NCBI GenBank assembly: GCA_905182985.1
Contig: CAJJDN010000072.1
Location: 66,577-130,576, forward strand
DNA length: 64,000 bases
Source of the DNA: Paramecium sonneborni
Lineage: Eukaryota > Ciliophora > Oligohymenophorea > Peniculida > Parameciidae
Direction: 5' to 3'
Part shown: one piece after another, positions 48,315 through 61,577 of the stretch
How the letters are laid out: each line of letters begins with the position of its first letter
How positions within the stretch are numbered: the first letter of the stretch is position 1
Notes under the pieces: model-generated
Seen by the model: only the letters and a program-made list of their open reading frames with translations
The model's database searches: none
What the model was told of the DNA's origin: nothing
Position numbers and translations under genes: made by a program

Positions 48315-50435
48315 ATGAATAGACATTTACGATCAGGTTCTGAAAAAAAAATTTGGTTAATTGATTAAAAAACAGGGAGTACAAGTCTGAGAACATCAGC
48401 ATCCCGTATTCGTTTAGGTAATGTTAATTCGTAACCATCAATCAGATAATATTATAGTGGTTAAGTAGTGTATAATAATATGTAGTACTTTTATGATAAG
48501 CATAAATCGTATAATAAAGATATTTCGAAAGTGTTTAACAAATTTAACAAATTGAATTATTTACCATAATAGCATAGTTTATAAAATCTTACTTAAGATC
48601 ATTATGTTACTAGAATAATTCCGGTATCTCCTAGTCAAACGGTGTTTTTAGATTAACAAATAAATACGAAAGTAAACTCAAGCAAAATGTCTCATCGTAA
48701 AGTAAATTCTTTGTTAACTGTAAATAAAATGTCATATTATTAAGTTTACACAAAAATAAAAACTAAAAAATGCAGGATCCATATAAAATATAAAATTAAA
48801 GGAAAGATTAGTATTGATAGTATTAAATCACAACTTGACTAAGTACAATTTTATAATAAACATTGATGCAAATCAATAGATAATTTAAGATATTGTTATT
48901 TTAATATACCTATACCATTACAAAGAAGTTCATAAAGAGAAGCTGAAATATTGCTCCATTAAGTAGGTAAGGAATTATTAGATTAATTAAAATTGGGATA
49001 AATTGATTTATATTTTTATTCTAAAGTAATAATATTATTGATTTAGAAAGGAGAGCCTTTGAAATCTTTATTTGATTGTTAAAATCATAAGACGATTATA
49101 GTATCTCCAACTAAATAATTTAATGGAATTACTGAAAATAGTAAGGCATTAGAGTATTTGGATCATTTAGAATTTGTATTGAAGGATTAACCATCTGGAG
49201 AATAAAAATCTGAAAGTTTAGAGACATTTATTAGCAATAAATATCAGAAAAACATATAAAATATAGCAGACTATTTATAATAATAAGATGATAAAGTTTC
49301 TAATTTTAAATTAAATTCATAAGAAGCTGAAAGTTTATATAAGAGATGTAAATTAAAAGCATAGAAAAAATTACATTTAGATGAAATTTTATAAAAAAAG
49401 TTTAATGAAATAAACCTAACACCATTAACTGAAAAATATGAAAATCAAGATCAGTATTTAAACGATGATGAATAAATTACAATTGAACCTAGATAATTAG
49501 AAAATGAACATTTTATTAGGTAATATAGTAGAGAATTGTAAATTTTATAAAAAACTATCATTTAAAATCATGATCCAGATGCTGTTGCTCCAAGTAATCT
49601 ATATATATACTTTAAGTGGTGGTTCTAGGTGGAAAACTAGTGAAATATGAAGATCCATAATATAACCAGTAGCATTTAGATAAATTATAGTAATATATTG
49701 GAAATAAAAAAGAAAATTAAAATACTTATGAAATACAGTTTGCAAAAAGTGCTTAAACTAGTAGAAATAAATATTAACATATCAAAACTAAAAAATAATT
49801 ATTATAAACTTTATAAAAAAGATAAAAATTATTATTTACTCAAAATATTCCTTAATTAATATCAGAAACTAAATTAAATAGAAAAGAACTATATTAAACA
49901 TTTATATTATATTAAGCATTAGAAGCTGTTTCAAGTTAAATGGAGGATGCTTATGTAATAGGTGAAGGAGTAAGTTTTGAAGCATTTAGAAATGGTATCT
50001 ATTAAGTTTCACTTCAACCAACTGATTTAGCAAAACAGATGTTTTAATAGATTGATTACAACTTTTCAGGTTATTTGAATTGGAGAGAATTCTTGAATTT
50101 AATGGTAGCTATTAGAGCCAAAACTTTAATGGATAGAGTTAACTTATTTATTAAAATTGCAGATAAAGATGGAAATCGAGCCTTATCTTATGAGGAAGTA
50201 CATAATTTAACTAGAATTTGCTTAAGTAAATATATAAAAGTAATGAATTATTTTAATCAATAAGGATGATTGTTAATTATTGGATATGCTATGTGATTAT
50301 TTTACAAAATTAATTTTTGAAACATTAGAAGTTGATAAAAATGATGATATTCCTTTAGAAAAGATTAAGTAAACAATTTTAGATGGTGGAGAAAATTGTT
50401 AATTATTAAGCATGTTTTGTGGAGCAGATTTATGA
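48315..50435 (+). CDS. EF-hand calcium-binding protein
   Basis: ATG 48315 (MNRHLRSGSEKKI), TGA 50433-50435. Clear introns at 49026-49046 (TAG), 49594-49616 (AAG) and 50240-50264 (AAG). The C-terminal 200 residues hold EF-hands: loop DYNFSGYLNWRE and loop DKDGNRALSYEE, both with acidic ligands at 1, 3 and 12, and a weaker third DKNDDIPLEK. The rest is Gln-rich and charged. Around 48720-48890 two solutions exist: a 25-nt intron at 48720-48744 (AAG) plus an unusually long 47-nt one at 48843-48889, or no introns and a TGA in frame at 48865; both keep the total divisible by three. With introns the protein is 659 residues. The calcium-dependent partner is unknown; the EF-hand pair resembles those of calcineurin-B-like/EFCAB proteins. 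Confidence 0.7.
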
Positions 50436-50498
50436 AATTTAAAATTTTTAAATAACTGATAGATAATTTGATATTATTATTATTATTATAATAATATT

Positions 50499-51102
50499 TC
50501 ATTTTTATAATGGTAATTCTTATTTATCTATCTTAACTTCTCCGTCTAATGTATAAATGAACACTTATAATTTTTCTTTTTTGAATTCTAAGATCAAAAA
50601 TGATGGTATTTAACTTAATATTATAGAAATAAGAATTACGTTTAAAGTCCATTAAATCCTCCAGTTGCTGATCCTGGATTAATAATATATTTCTTTTCAA
50701 CTGCTGTAACTTTAGCAACACCTGTATGTCCTGTAATAAGTACATCCCCTTCCATTTCTTTTAAAAATGTATATTAAGATTCTTCATCACCATGAGGAAC
50801 AAGCTATAGATATATATTTGAATAATTTCTACTTAATGACCATGTACTAATACTAATTTCCATGATCCAATTTATACTACTTTAGTCTCAGGTACATCTT
50901 TCACTTCATCGAAATCTCCTTTTACAAAATGTGTATTTCCTGAGAGTGTTTTTAACCAATCTTAAGTTTCTCTGTTTCCAACATTCCCTGTACAAAATAC
51001 GTATTAAACTTTATTTGGTACTAAAAGTTCTTTAAATTAAGGTGGCAAATCAGCAGCTCTTTAAGGAATGTTAAAATCACCAATTACTAATCCAAGCTTC
51101 AT
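50499..51102 (-). CDS. vps29: VPS29 retromer subunit
   Basis: Retromer core component with a metallophosphoesterase fold, 182 residues, the usual size. ATG 51102 (MKLGLVIGDFNIP), introns at 50804-50832 (29 nt, TAG) and 50614-50639 (26 nt, AAG). Conserved blocks run the length of the protein: IGDFNIPQRAADLP, FCTGNVGNRET, LKTLSGNTHFVKGDFDE, VLVHGHQ, PHGDEES, LITGHTGVAKV, KYIINPGSATGGFNG. As in other VPS29 proteins the H-x-D pair of true phosphoesterases is altered (GDFNIP instead of GDxH), so it is a scaffold rather than an enzyme by family knowledge. The second intron (AAG) is confirmed because IPSFLILEF follows in frame. Ends 63 nt from the convergent EF-hand gene. Confidence 0.93.
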
Positions 51103-51344
51103 TATTTTACATCAAATACTTCTCCAAATTCCTCATCATAATACTCAGACATTTATTGCCAATATTATTTATATTAATATATTATTATTATAATTAATTG
51201 TTCCATATTATTTCTAAATTCATTATTCATCATCACTTTTATCTTTTAATATTATTCTTAAATCATTTCTATCTCTAACTCATTTTTTAGAGTTTATATC
51301 TTCTTATTAAATAAATATAACTATTTAAATTGTTTAACATTCAT
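51099..51344 (-). CDS. Possible small coiled-coil protein, 81 residues
   Basis: ATG 51344 (MNVKQFKQLYLFNKKIQ), TGA 51099-51101, no intron. The chain is charged and helical (KNELEIEMIQEQ) and ends MSEYYDEEFGEVFDVKQ. The stop overlaps the VPS29 start as ATGA, a tight arrangement that is unusual for a eukaryote, so either a terminal intron is missing or this is a chance frame or part of the VPS29 5' region. Composition looks coding; no homology. Confidence 0.35.
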
Positions 51345-51454
51345 TAAAATATTTTATTTTTTGTTTATTTCATCAGTTTCTTTGAAATGGCAGCCATTTT
51401 TCAAAAATAAAACTAAGATGTATATTTTTAGAAATTGTTAATATTATTATATAA

Positions 51455-53450
51455 ATGAGACCAAGATATTAGTAAACTTAGAATGATAACAACACCCAAG
51501 TTAGAATTAATATTAAACATGATTCACCAATTCAAATTGAAGTATTAAAATAGACAGGTGAAAAGTGTGTAGAAAATGAAAAGATTGGACTTTACATCTT
51601 TTAAAATCAGAATAAATCTATAATGGCATCTTCATAAGGATATATTGTGTGGGCATAAAATTAAAAGATATTTGAGATACCTATTACTGAATAATATTAC
51701 ACAATAGGAATCATTTACAAAAATAAAAGCGAAATGCCTCATTAGGTATGAAAATATTATTAATTAAAAGAGAGAGCAATGTGAAAATAACATAACATCT
51801 ACTTTACAAAATTATACAAAATTGAATTTTTATTAACTTTCCATTGAGAATTGTAATGGAAATATATAAATCTTAAAATGGAGAGTTAATATAGGAGATT
51901 ATATATCGCCAACAATGATTTTAGGTATCTGCGTTGAAGAAAATCAAGAAGATGTAATAGATTTGAAATCAAAACTAAAAGGTCGAATCATCTAATTGGC
52001 AAAAACAAAAACATTTTAATTAAGAAGTGATATATTAATGGTAATTGATGTTACATAGACTTGCAACCATTTGAAAATAGAAAATACTTATTGTCTTATT
52101 TGTAATGAAAAGGTTATTAGAAATGCAGAAACATTGGATCTAAATTATTCAGATGATATATCTAGGAAAATTTCAAAAGAAATAGTTCTTGACATTTTAA
52201 AGAAAAGAAAACTCATAATGGTTCTTGATTTAGATTAAACTATTTTACATGCTATAAAAGTAATGACAAGTTTTAATAAATATGATTTTTGTGAAAAAGA
52301 GAATTAAATTATATAGACAGATAAAGAAGTATAATTTAATGGGTTTCAATAATTAGGATTTAATATTGAAGAACATTTTTTAGAAATGACTTGTGATTAA
52401 GATAGCAAATTTCTTATTAAATTAAGACCATATTTTGAATAATTCTTTTTAACATTAATACCTCTTTTTGATATCTTTATTTATACCAAAGCAAGTAAAT
52501 CATATGCAGATTTTATATTAAATTATATTTCTGATAGATTAAATGAAATCATTCCTGAACATAAACCTTTCTTTCCTCCATAAAGAGTTTTATCATGTGA
52601 AGATACTATTTGTTCAAATAGTAAATCATTGAATAGATTATTTCATCCAGGAATAGCCACTAATTTATTAGTTATATTAGATGATAATGCAGAAATGTGG
52701 AATTAATTTAAAGATAATCTTATTTATACTAAACCTTTTGTTTATTTTAATGAACATAGTTCAATTAAAGATGGATAAGGGATTGTTAATGATATTGAAA
52801 AAGAAGTATTAATATATAACAAAAATGATTTTTGGTTATACAAAATTACTTAGAAATTAAAAGAAATTTCTGATAAATTTTGGAATCATATTAAATTAGC
52901 TCAAGATGATCCTAATTTTGTTGTTGAATTTGAATAATTAGTATGTAAATAAAAAAAAATTAAAACTGAAATTATTCAAGAAATAAATGGTAAAATGGAA
53001 GAAAGAACACTTTTAGATATGATAATCAATAGAAAAATAAGTGCTCCAACACTTTATTAAGAGATTAGAAGATCTGTATTAAGTGGAGTTACTTTATTTT
53101 TTGCTATATCTGAAGCACATGAAGAAACTATAAAGAATGGATTAGAATAAGCAAAGGATAAAGCAGTATATTTAGGAGCAAAAGTTTATAGAGAATTTAA
53201 AGAAGATATTTTTGTTAGTTAAGAAAATAGTTATGTGATTACTGTTGGAAGAAGGAAGATTAGAAGCATAATTATTGCTTAAGATAAAAAGATTCCTATA
53301 ATACATTATAAATGGATTGAAGATTGTGAAAATTATTTGTATAGAACAGATTATAAATTATACATTGAAAATGATGACCGAAATAATTAAAATTTAATTG
53401 AAGATGATTAAAGAGAATATTTATTAAAGTGTTAGTTAATGAAAATATGA
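51455..53450 (+). CDS. FCP1-type RNA polymerase II CTD phosphatase
   Basis: Removes phosphate from the CTD of RNA polymerase II; 656 residues, one 25-nt intron at 51746-51770 (AAG). The order matches FCP1: N-terminal biotinyl-like region, CNHLKIENTYCLICNE (the C-x-H/C-x-x-C element before the catalytic domain), the catalytic DxDxT motif LVLDLDQTI near 250, FLIKLRPYFEQFF, FIYTKASKSYA, DPDR region replaced by SDRLNEIIPEHK, VILDDNAEMW, then a C-terminal BRCT domain (LSGVTLFFAISEAHEE, KVYREF, HYKWIEDC). All catalytic aspartates are present. Nuclear by family. The frame fits only when the AAG acceptor is used. Confidence 0.88.
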
Positions 53451-53500
53451 TGGATAAACAATTTTTTAATTTGATTTTAATAAAAAAAATAAATTTATTT

Positions 53501-54487
53501 ATGTATTAGTACTATTCATAAAGAAGTTCTATCTAAGAGAATGATCGTAACAGATCTTTTGGAAACATGTTTAGTTCCACTAAATCTGATACTCTTTAAA
53601 CTGACTAAAGACATTAAGGATGTTTATAAAGAATATAAATATTACTCTAAGAATTAGAAAGAATGGCTGAAGCTTAATAAGTAGCTAATTAACAAATCTC
53701 ATAATTAAAATAAGTAATTGAAGAATCTAAAAAAAACAATTAAACTCTGGTTTTAAATAACGGTTTTGATTCAGAAATACTTGAAGAATTAAAGCTTTAA
53801 CAATAAAAATTTAATCAATATAAACAAGTTAAAGAAAAATAAATTGAAGAACTAGAAAATGAACTTAACAAAATTCATAAATAATTCAAAGAAGAAAAAT
53901 TATCTCGTCTAGATTTGAACCAAAAATATGAATAAAAAATTATGGAGATTGATTTTTTAAAGAAAGAACTTTAGAAAAATGTATAAGAATAACCTTCAGA
54001 TATCAATGATAGTGGTATTCTAAATTAATTACATGAAGATGTAATTGAATTGCAATGCCAAAATAAAGAACTTAAAAATCTTAACTTAGGTTACTAATAA
54101 AAAATATAAGAACTCTTAGAAACTTAAAACATTATGGATTAAAAATTGAAATAGTACTAAAAAGAAGTATCATTTCAACCCTCTCCAAATAGAGAGGAAT
54201 TATCGTTTAATGAATAAAGAACAGATCCGATATATAAATAAAATAGAACTAAAACAATGTAGCCTACTTTTTAGATGAATAATGAAAGTCCCAATTAATA
54301 ATCAATTTAAAAATAATCATTTAATGTTTTTTAATAAAGATTATCATAAGTTCAAATTGGATAAAAAAATGAAACGGATAATTTTAATAATTATTCTGAG
54401 ACTATAAGAAAAGATTCTTTAAGAAATAAACCTAAACCTGTAGATAACATTAAATATTCAACAAGTAAGCAGGTTCATTAATTTTGA
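53501..54487 (+). CDS. Coiled-coil protein, 328 residues
   Basis: ATG 53501 (MYQYYSQRSSIQENDRN), TGA 54485-54487, no intron needed. A long coiled coil from about 45 to 215 (EELKLQQQKFNQYKQVKEKQ, IEELENELNKIHKQ, DVIELQCQNKELKNL) followed by a disordered Ser/Asn/Gln tail with basic end (RNKPKPVDNIKY). No domain recognised; a structural protein is plausible. Confidence 0.6.
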
Positions 54488-54517
54488 TTTCATATTATTT
54501 TAAATAATTTAAGTAAA

Positions 54518-54888
54518 TCATAATATATTCCATGTTCCTTTCTATGCTTTGGCTAAGACTTTATGAGCCAATCTTATAATTTCAGAATGTGAATCCCTAT
54601 TAAATTTTTCTAGAGCTTCCATAACTTCTATTTGTAATCTAATAGGAGAACTGATTCTAGAATCAGGATCATCAACTAACTGAAAGATTCTAGTCCAAAA
54701 ATTTAGGTACATCTTCTTACAACTTTACATGGACACAATTAAGAAGCAGCTGCTAATCTTATATCATTATCTTCATTATTAGTATAAACCAATATTTCAT
54801 TAACATCTTCAGTAACCTTAATTCTTAAATGAGTATCTTTTTTAGTTAGAGATATGATTAATTGTTCTTACTCTTATCGGATTAGCAT
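54518..54888 (-). pseudogene. HEAT-repeat protein with two one-base frame shifts
   Basis: ATG 54888 (MLIRQEQEQLIISL), TGA 54518-54520. Reads ITKKDTHLRIKVTEDVNEI..., DNDIRLAAASQLCPC in one frame, KLQEDVPKF in the next, and WTRIFQLVDDPDSRI, IEVMEALEKFNRDSHSEI, RLAHKVLAKAQ in the third. The steps lie in short homopolymers near 54722-54728 (AAA/TTT) and 54692-54696 (TTTTT), each equal to one surplus base. The pattern PCK...FWTRIFQLVDDPDSRI is typical of HEAT-like repeats. Either two sequencing or assembly errors in a real 122-residue gene, or a recent pseudogene; no intron can explain it. Confidence 0.6.
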
Positions 54889-55027
54889 TTTTATTTCATA
54901 AAATTTTTAAATGCTTATTTTATATTAATAAAATAAATAATTCTTTATTAAATTTAAGATTTAGAAATTTTAAAAAGAATTAATCTATGTTATTTGAACT
55001 ATAAATGATATAATTTAATTTAATATA

Positions 55028-56237
55028 TCATTCAAGCAATCTGACTTCGCACTTAAATAAACCAACAGTAAAATGATATTATCCATCTGGATTAACTTTG
55101 AAAGTATATTACTAAAATATAATATATAAGATTTTACATGACTACTTCCTACCTTCAAAATTGTCACAGAATGTTCAGGACCATTCCAAGTAAGTATCAA
55201 TTTATCATTTTAATCAAAATTGAATCCAACTTTTTTTGTGTTTATTTTTATATCATTTGAACTAAACACATCTAATATAAATATTTATTTATTACACCCT
55301 CCATGATAAAGTAGATAGAGACCATGACTAGATTCATTCCAGTCATGAAAACTAAATGCTCTTCTTCCTTTTGATTTTCTTTCATTCATGTCCATTACAC
55401 CTATATATAAATTCTATTATTCCATTATAAAATACTCCTCCTCTTTCTTTCACATCAATAGTTAGACTTTATATTTAATCTTTTTCAAGTTGTTACTATA
55501 TACATACTAATCCCATAGCATTTCCTTTTTCATATGCAGCTTCTTCTCTTAATGTAATAGAACTAGCTTTAAAATTGGGACTCCATACATAATGCATTCT
55601 ACAATAGTATATTCTATATTTGTACTTTTATAAAATTAAAGGACTTTATAAATGTTATATATGCATATAACTTTATAGAGTAGCATTGCTTAATGTTTTT
55701 AAAGCAGATTCTGCTTAAGTACTTAACTCTTTTAAAATTATTTCATTTTCTCTTTTCCATTTTTCTAATACTTTTTATGGTCCCAATTTATTTATTTTTA
55801 ATACTTGTAATAGACCTTGAACATTTAATGATTAGGGAGGATTAGATTCATTTAATTAAGTTAAAGTTTAATTAATAGATGCTTTATCTCCTCCTAATAT
55901 ATCATAAGCTTCTATAGTTCTATTAATTTTCAAAGAGTTACTCTTACTTTATTAGATTTTCTTCGAAAATTTTTACAGACTCATGCATTTATACAGATCT
56001 ACTTTATATTGCTTTTATCAATTCATCTTTACTAAATTGTTAGTTTATTTATTCCTTCACTTATTAGGGAAATTGAGCACGAATCATCTTCTAGAATTCT
56101 TAATATAATTAATGATCATGAGATTTATGTGGATGATTCTCGTTTTTTGCTTTAAATAACCTATTTGATTAATCACATTTAGGATCTATGCATATATATT
56201 ATTTCTCTTGATTTTCTTTATGTTCATTATTATCCAT
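55028..56237 (-). CDS. Unknown protein with N-terminal Cys/His cluster, 379 residues
   Basis: ATG 56237 (MDNNEHKENQEKQY), TGA 55028-55030; introns 55920-55941, 55414-55435 and 55112-55137, all TAG; total divides by three. Near the N-terminus CIDPKCDQSNRLFKAKNENH with following PHKSHDH gives C-x4-C...H-x2-H-x2-H-x-H, similar to a B-box-like zinc ligand set. A helical middle follows, then a beta-rich C-terminal domain of about 150 residues (WSPNFKASSITLREE, FSFHDWNESSHGLYLLYHGG, VGFNFDQNDKLILTWNG, YTFKVNPDGQYHFTV). The layout zinc ligand + coil + beta domain recalls TRIM-like proteins, but I do not claim homology. Ciliates carry large families of this shape. Confidence 0.6.
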
Positions 56238-56521
56238 TTTATATATTATTATTAATCTAAATTAATTTATGATTTCTCAATTCATATTTTTACTTATCTA
56301 AACGCATTTTTTATTAGAAATTTCATCTAAAAACCTCATATGTAATAATCATATCTTATAAATAAGAATTTTCTATTGTTTATTTAATCACAAGAAAGAA
56401 TAATTAATTTTATATACTTTTTCTAGAATAATTTAACTTAATTAGATTGTGATCAATATTTTTTCATGAAGAATTTTTCTATAAATTTATTTAAGAATAT
56501 ATACAATCTTAAACAACATAA

Positions 56522-58280
56522 ATGAATAAAATTAAGCTCTCCTTTAGAAGCTCATAAAAGCAAAATCAGTTTTTTACTGATTAACTTCCAATGCTAATAT
56601 TTTTTTATGAAAGAGTCTGTATTTTTGGATCAATAAGTGCAGTAATTATTTTTTCTTTAGAATTTATATACCCAATAGGATTTGGCAATAGTAAATATCT
56701 TATAATTTGTTTACCACTAATATTTTTTATATCCTTTAAACTCATCAAAAAATACCCAAAATTATTTAACTACATTTTACCCATCAATAATCTATTAATT
56801 GGTTTATTCTACAATATCAACCTTTTATTTAATTTTATACCTGACTTAAATTTGATGATTGGATAAACTGTTGTTTTAGTTTAATTCAGCCTACTTTTGG
56901 GTTCAAACTTTTTGTTGAATATGGCTATTATAATATTTAACTTTTCTACTTTAATTTTAGTTTAAACAGTAGTTTAGCACTCATTTAATGGAAATTAAGT
57001 AATGTTAATACTAGGTATTTTTATTCTTTAATAATTCAGCTCTTATCTTAACTTGTTTATCATATTATTCAAATGAATACCAAAAAAGAGAGTTTTTCTT
57101 ACTTAAATAGAGAGATGATGTGTAATATGGTAGTTTAATAGAACCATTTAGTATATAACTTATGAAGGTTAAGTATGATAAACGAACAAATTTTATCAAA
57201 TTAGAATCAAAAAATCAAGCATCAGAAGGATTTTATTTTTCTACTTAAGAAGAGTTTAGATAATTTATAAGATAAATTCAAATTCCAAAATAACAAAGGA
57301 GTACATTGATATAATCAAGACTTTCATCAGCAAGATTAAAGAATGATTATTAACAATAAAATTCTTAAGCTAAAATAACTAGATTATCAATTCCAAATTT
57401 TGAAAATTCAGAAACACTTGAGTAATTACTTCATAAATCATTCACTAATTAAAAAACAGATAATAATGATTTTTTATAAGGTTACGATACTATTGCAAAA
57501 TGCGACTATAAAATAAAAATCCTATATATAATTGAAAAAGGAGAACCAAAAGCAATTGTGTTACTTTAGTAAAATGAAATAAAAAGACAATTGATTAAAG
57601 CCAAATAATCTAGAGATTATTTAAGGAAGGTAATCTCTTAATTCCAATCCTTATTTGAAATTAGAATAAAATAAATCAGTTCACTTTTAAATCCTAAAAA
57701 ATAATTATCTTAAGCTATATTATTCTCAGAAATATCATTTCGCTTAGTTCAATTCATTTCAGAGTATTTTTCAATATGTATTAACAAAAATGATATTCCT
57801 AAATTGAAAATCTCTACAATTAATATTCATGAACTATTACAATAAATAGAAAATACTATTAAAGACTATTTAAATTATAAATAGATAAAATTTTCTTATT
57901 AAACAGATGACAATTTAATTATTACAAATAACGCATATTTGATTACACATCTAATATTAAGTTTATTGTGTTTCCTTATTCAAAAATCTCCAATATAAAT
58001 TGTTTTATTAATAAATTAAGCTAACCAATCAAAACATTTGAAAGTAGATAATGTTGATGAAATTATAATTCAAATTTATGCTTAATTTTTAGGTTCTCCA
58101 AAAAGAGTATTTGAAATAGATTGTTTTAACTAAATGATAAAAAAAGTATTAAAGATTATTGGTCCAAATGGTTAATTGATAAATGAAGACAATACTAATT
58201 AATTTAGTTAGGAAATAAAGTTTGAATGTGTTATCTTTAAGAATATAAACTCTTTTAAAGACATTTTTTTAAAATTCTGA
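56522..58280 (+). CDS. Membrane protein with degenerate histidine-kinase-like region
   Basis: 577 residues, ATG 56522 (MNKIKLSFRSSQKQN), one 25-nt intron at 57015-57039 (CAG). The first ~190 residues hold about six membrane helices (VCIFGSISAVIIFSLEFIYP, LLLGSNFLLNMAIIIF). A cytosolic part follows with IKILYIIEKGEPKAIVLLQ, KAKQSRDYLRKVISQFQSLF (position of a dimerisation helix, but no H-E-x-R histidine motif), and DNLIITNNAYLITHLILSLL, which resembles the N-box region of HATPase_c (D-x-x-R-L-x-Q-x-L-x-N). The G boxes are not evident. Similar multi-pass proteins with eroded kinase modules are frequent in ciliates. Role unknown; inference only. Confidence 0.6.
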
Positions 58281-58408
58281 ATTTTATAAATCCTTTAATA
58301 AATAAAACTTTATTTATATGATATAATCTAAATCTCTTAGTAAAAGAATGGTTTTTTATTTATATAAATTATGAATAATTAAATATTATAATAATTACAG
58401 TTGTATTT

Positions 58409-60080
58409 ATGACATAGTTACCAAAACTCATCTAGGAAAATATATTATTTGAATGTAGAGGTAAAAAATTTATCATTATAAAGACTTAAAGTAATAGTCA
58501 TAAGATAATATAATTTTTGATAAAATCATGAAAAGTATAAAAATACATACATATAGAGGTTTCGTCCTAAAAGTTGGTCCAACCAATTAGTATACATATC
58601 ACAACTCATAAGAATAAAATATTAAGGGTTCCAACTTGTATTTATAAATATATGTGATTGAAAAATTAAAATTCACGATTGAATTTAGTTATAAAGATGA
58701 AGTATAGATTTATATAATTTATACAGTCTTATCAAATAATTGTGAGTCCAAATTTTCAATAAGCATATTCGAAAAATAAAAATGAAGTGAAAATATCAAG
58801 TGCATTCATATTAACAAATAAATGGATCAGTTTAGGATTTGATGTAGATAGTTTTTTTAAATTTGGAGAAATGTAATTGAAAATGTTAAGTATACAATCT
58901 CTTTGTAGATTAAAAAAAATTTATGAATCTAATATTGTGAGTAAATTAAAGTAATAATATTTTATAAAAAAGTGATGGTTAATGTATTATTTAAAAGATT
59001 TGCGAAAAAAGAATATTGGAATTATTACCTCTAAGTATTAGAGCTTAATCAGAAAAATTAGAGATTAGAAAAAATTAATTAACAAATTAAATAAGACGAT
59101 AATCAACTATTTCTAATTCTTAAGAGAGGAATATTTAGAGCCAATCTGATAAAAAATAATTTTAATCTAAATAAATGAATTTAATATTATAAGAGTAAAC
59201 AAAATAAAGCAACTTAAATGGATTAAAAGTGAAGTCAATTTCACATGCCTAAAACTAAAGAAAATTCATATAAATATAAAATTGTAAAAATACTTAAATG
59301 AATAAATTACAATAGTAAATAAAACCACTTGTATTTGAATAAATATCTACATAATCAAATTAAATTTAAGAACAATAATAAATACTTAAATAATAATAAT
59401 AACTATTGTTATCAAATTCTAGCAGATCAAAGTAGATAAATCATTAAACAGGTGTATCTCTTACAAAATAATTATCATAAGAATGTTTACTAGGGAAGAC
59501 AATCTAATTAGCAACAGGATTATAGGTTATTGAGGAAGTTAATTCTACAAAGCCTCCTATAAATTCAAAAACCAGTTCATCCACTTAAGTCAAGTTATAA
59601 AAAAAGGCTGTATAAAGTTTTTTAAGACATAATCAAGAGTTTTAAAATGGAAGTAATTATACACATGACACTTATGATGAAGCAAAAATAGAACAAGATT
59701 AAAAACATAAAATATCTTAAGAAAGCTCTGGAGTTAAAGATTTGTATTATGAATGCGATAATTCTGAATATTAAACAAAATATGGAAAATTTTCTAATAC
59801 TTTTACTCGTCCTCTGGGGTTATCGTCCTATAATCATAAATTAGTTTCTCAATAATCCACTTAATAGAACTAAGGAAGTACAAATGAATATTTTTACTTG
59901 AGTAGCTAATAAATTGAATAAAATTAAAGTGCAAATTAAACTGCAAATGAAATTGAAGAATAGATAGAAGCTCCAGAACTAAAAAGTAAAATGACTGAGG
60001 AAAGTTTTAATTCTATAAATGGTCTATAAATTAAGTAAGAAGATAGTTAAGAAGAACTAGTAGTTTCAAAATTCGAATGA
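58409..60080 (+). CDS. CFAP20-domain protein (CFAP20DC-like)
   Basis: 533 residues. ATG 58409 (MTQLPKLIQENILFECR); introns 58461-58483 (AAG), 58702-58726 (CAG) and 58951-58972 (AAG). The first ~190 residues fit the CFAP20/DUF667 domain: NIIFDKIMKSIKIHTYRGFV, LKVGPTNQYTY, NLYLQIYVIEKLKFTIEFSY, SAFILTNKWISLGFDVDSFF, SIQSLCRLKKIYES. The remaining ~340 residues are Gln/Ser/Asn-rich and disordered, as in CFAP20DC, unlike CFAP20 itself, which is only the domain. CFAP20 stabilises axonemal doublet inner junctions; a ciliary role is likely by family. None of the three introns ends in TAG, which would defeat a TAG-only gene finder. Confidence 0.75.
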
Positions 60081-60425
60081 ATAATTTTTGTTATTATTAA
60101 ATAAATTTAACATCTTCTTAAATTCATAATTTATTTTATTTGAACTAAAATGTATAATATTAATAATTCATGTTTTTTCTTAAAAGAAAATTCCAAATTA
60201 ATCAAAAAATAACAATCTAAATATGGCTGCTTTCATATATAATGATAATGTATGCAGTTTAAATTTTCTTATTATTTTATAATTAGATAATAAAAAAGTG
60301 CTTATGATACAATTGCTCAATAAATAAAATTAGTAATCAGAATTAAATAAAATGTGTGACTATTTCTTAAGATGATTTATGAATACTAAGATGCAAATTA
60401 TTTGAATAAATATTTATTAAATGAA
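60081..60425. other. 345-nt convergent spacer
   Basis: Lies between the stops of the CFAP20-domain and Kae1 genes. A short plus-strand frame from ATG 60223 (MAAFIYNDN...) and another piece (KSAYDTIAQQIKL...) look mildly coding but cannot be joined and would run into the antisense of Kae1. I do not call a gene. Confidence 0.4.
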
Positions 60426-61563
<1,138 letters not shown>

Positions 61564-61577
61564 AAATTTATTAATAA

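Noticed and set aside
60223..60420. Small gene between the CFAP20-domain and Kae1 genes
   Set aside because: The pieces cannot be joined by a plausible intron and would continue into antisense Kae1.
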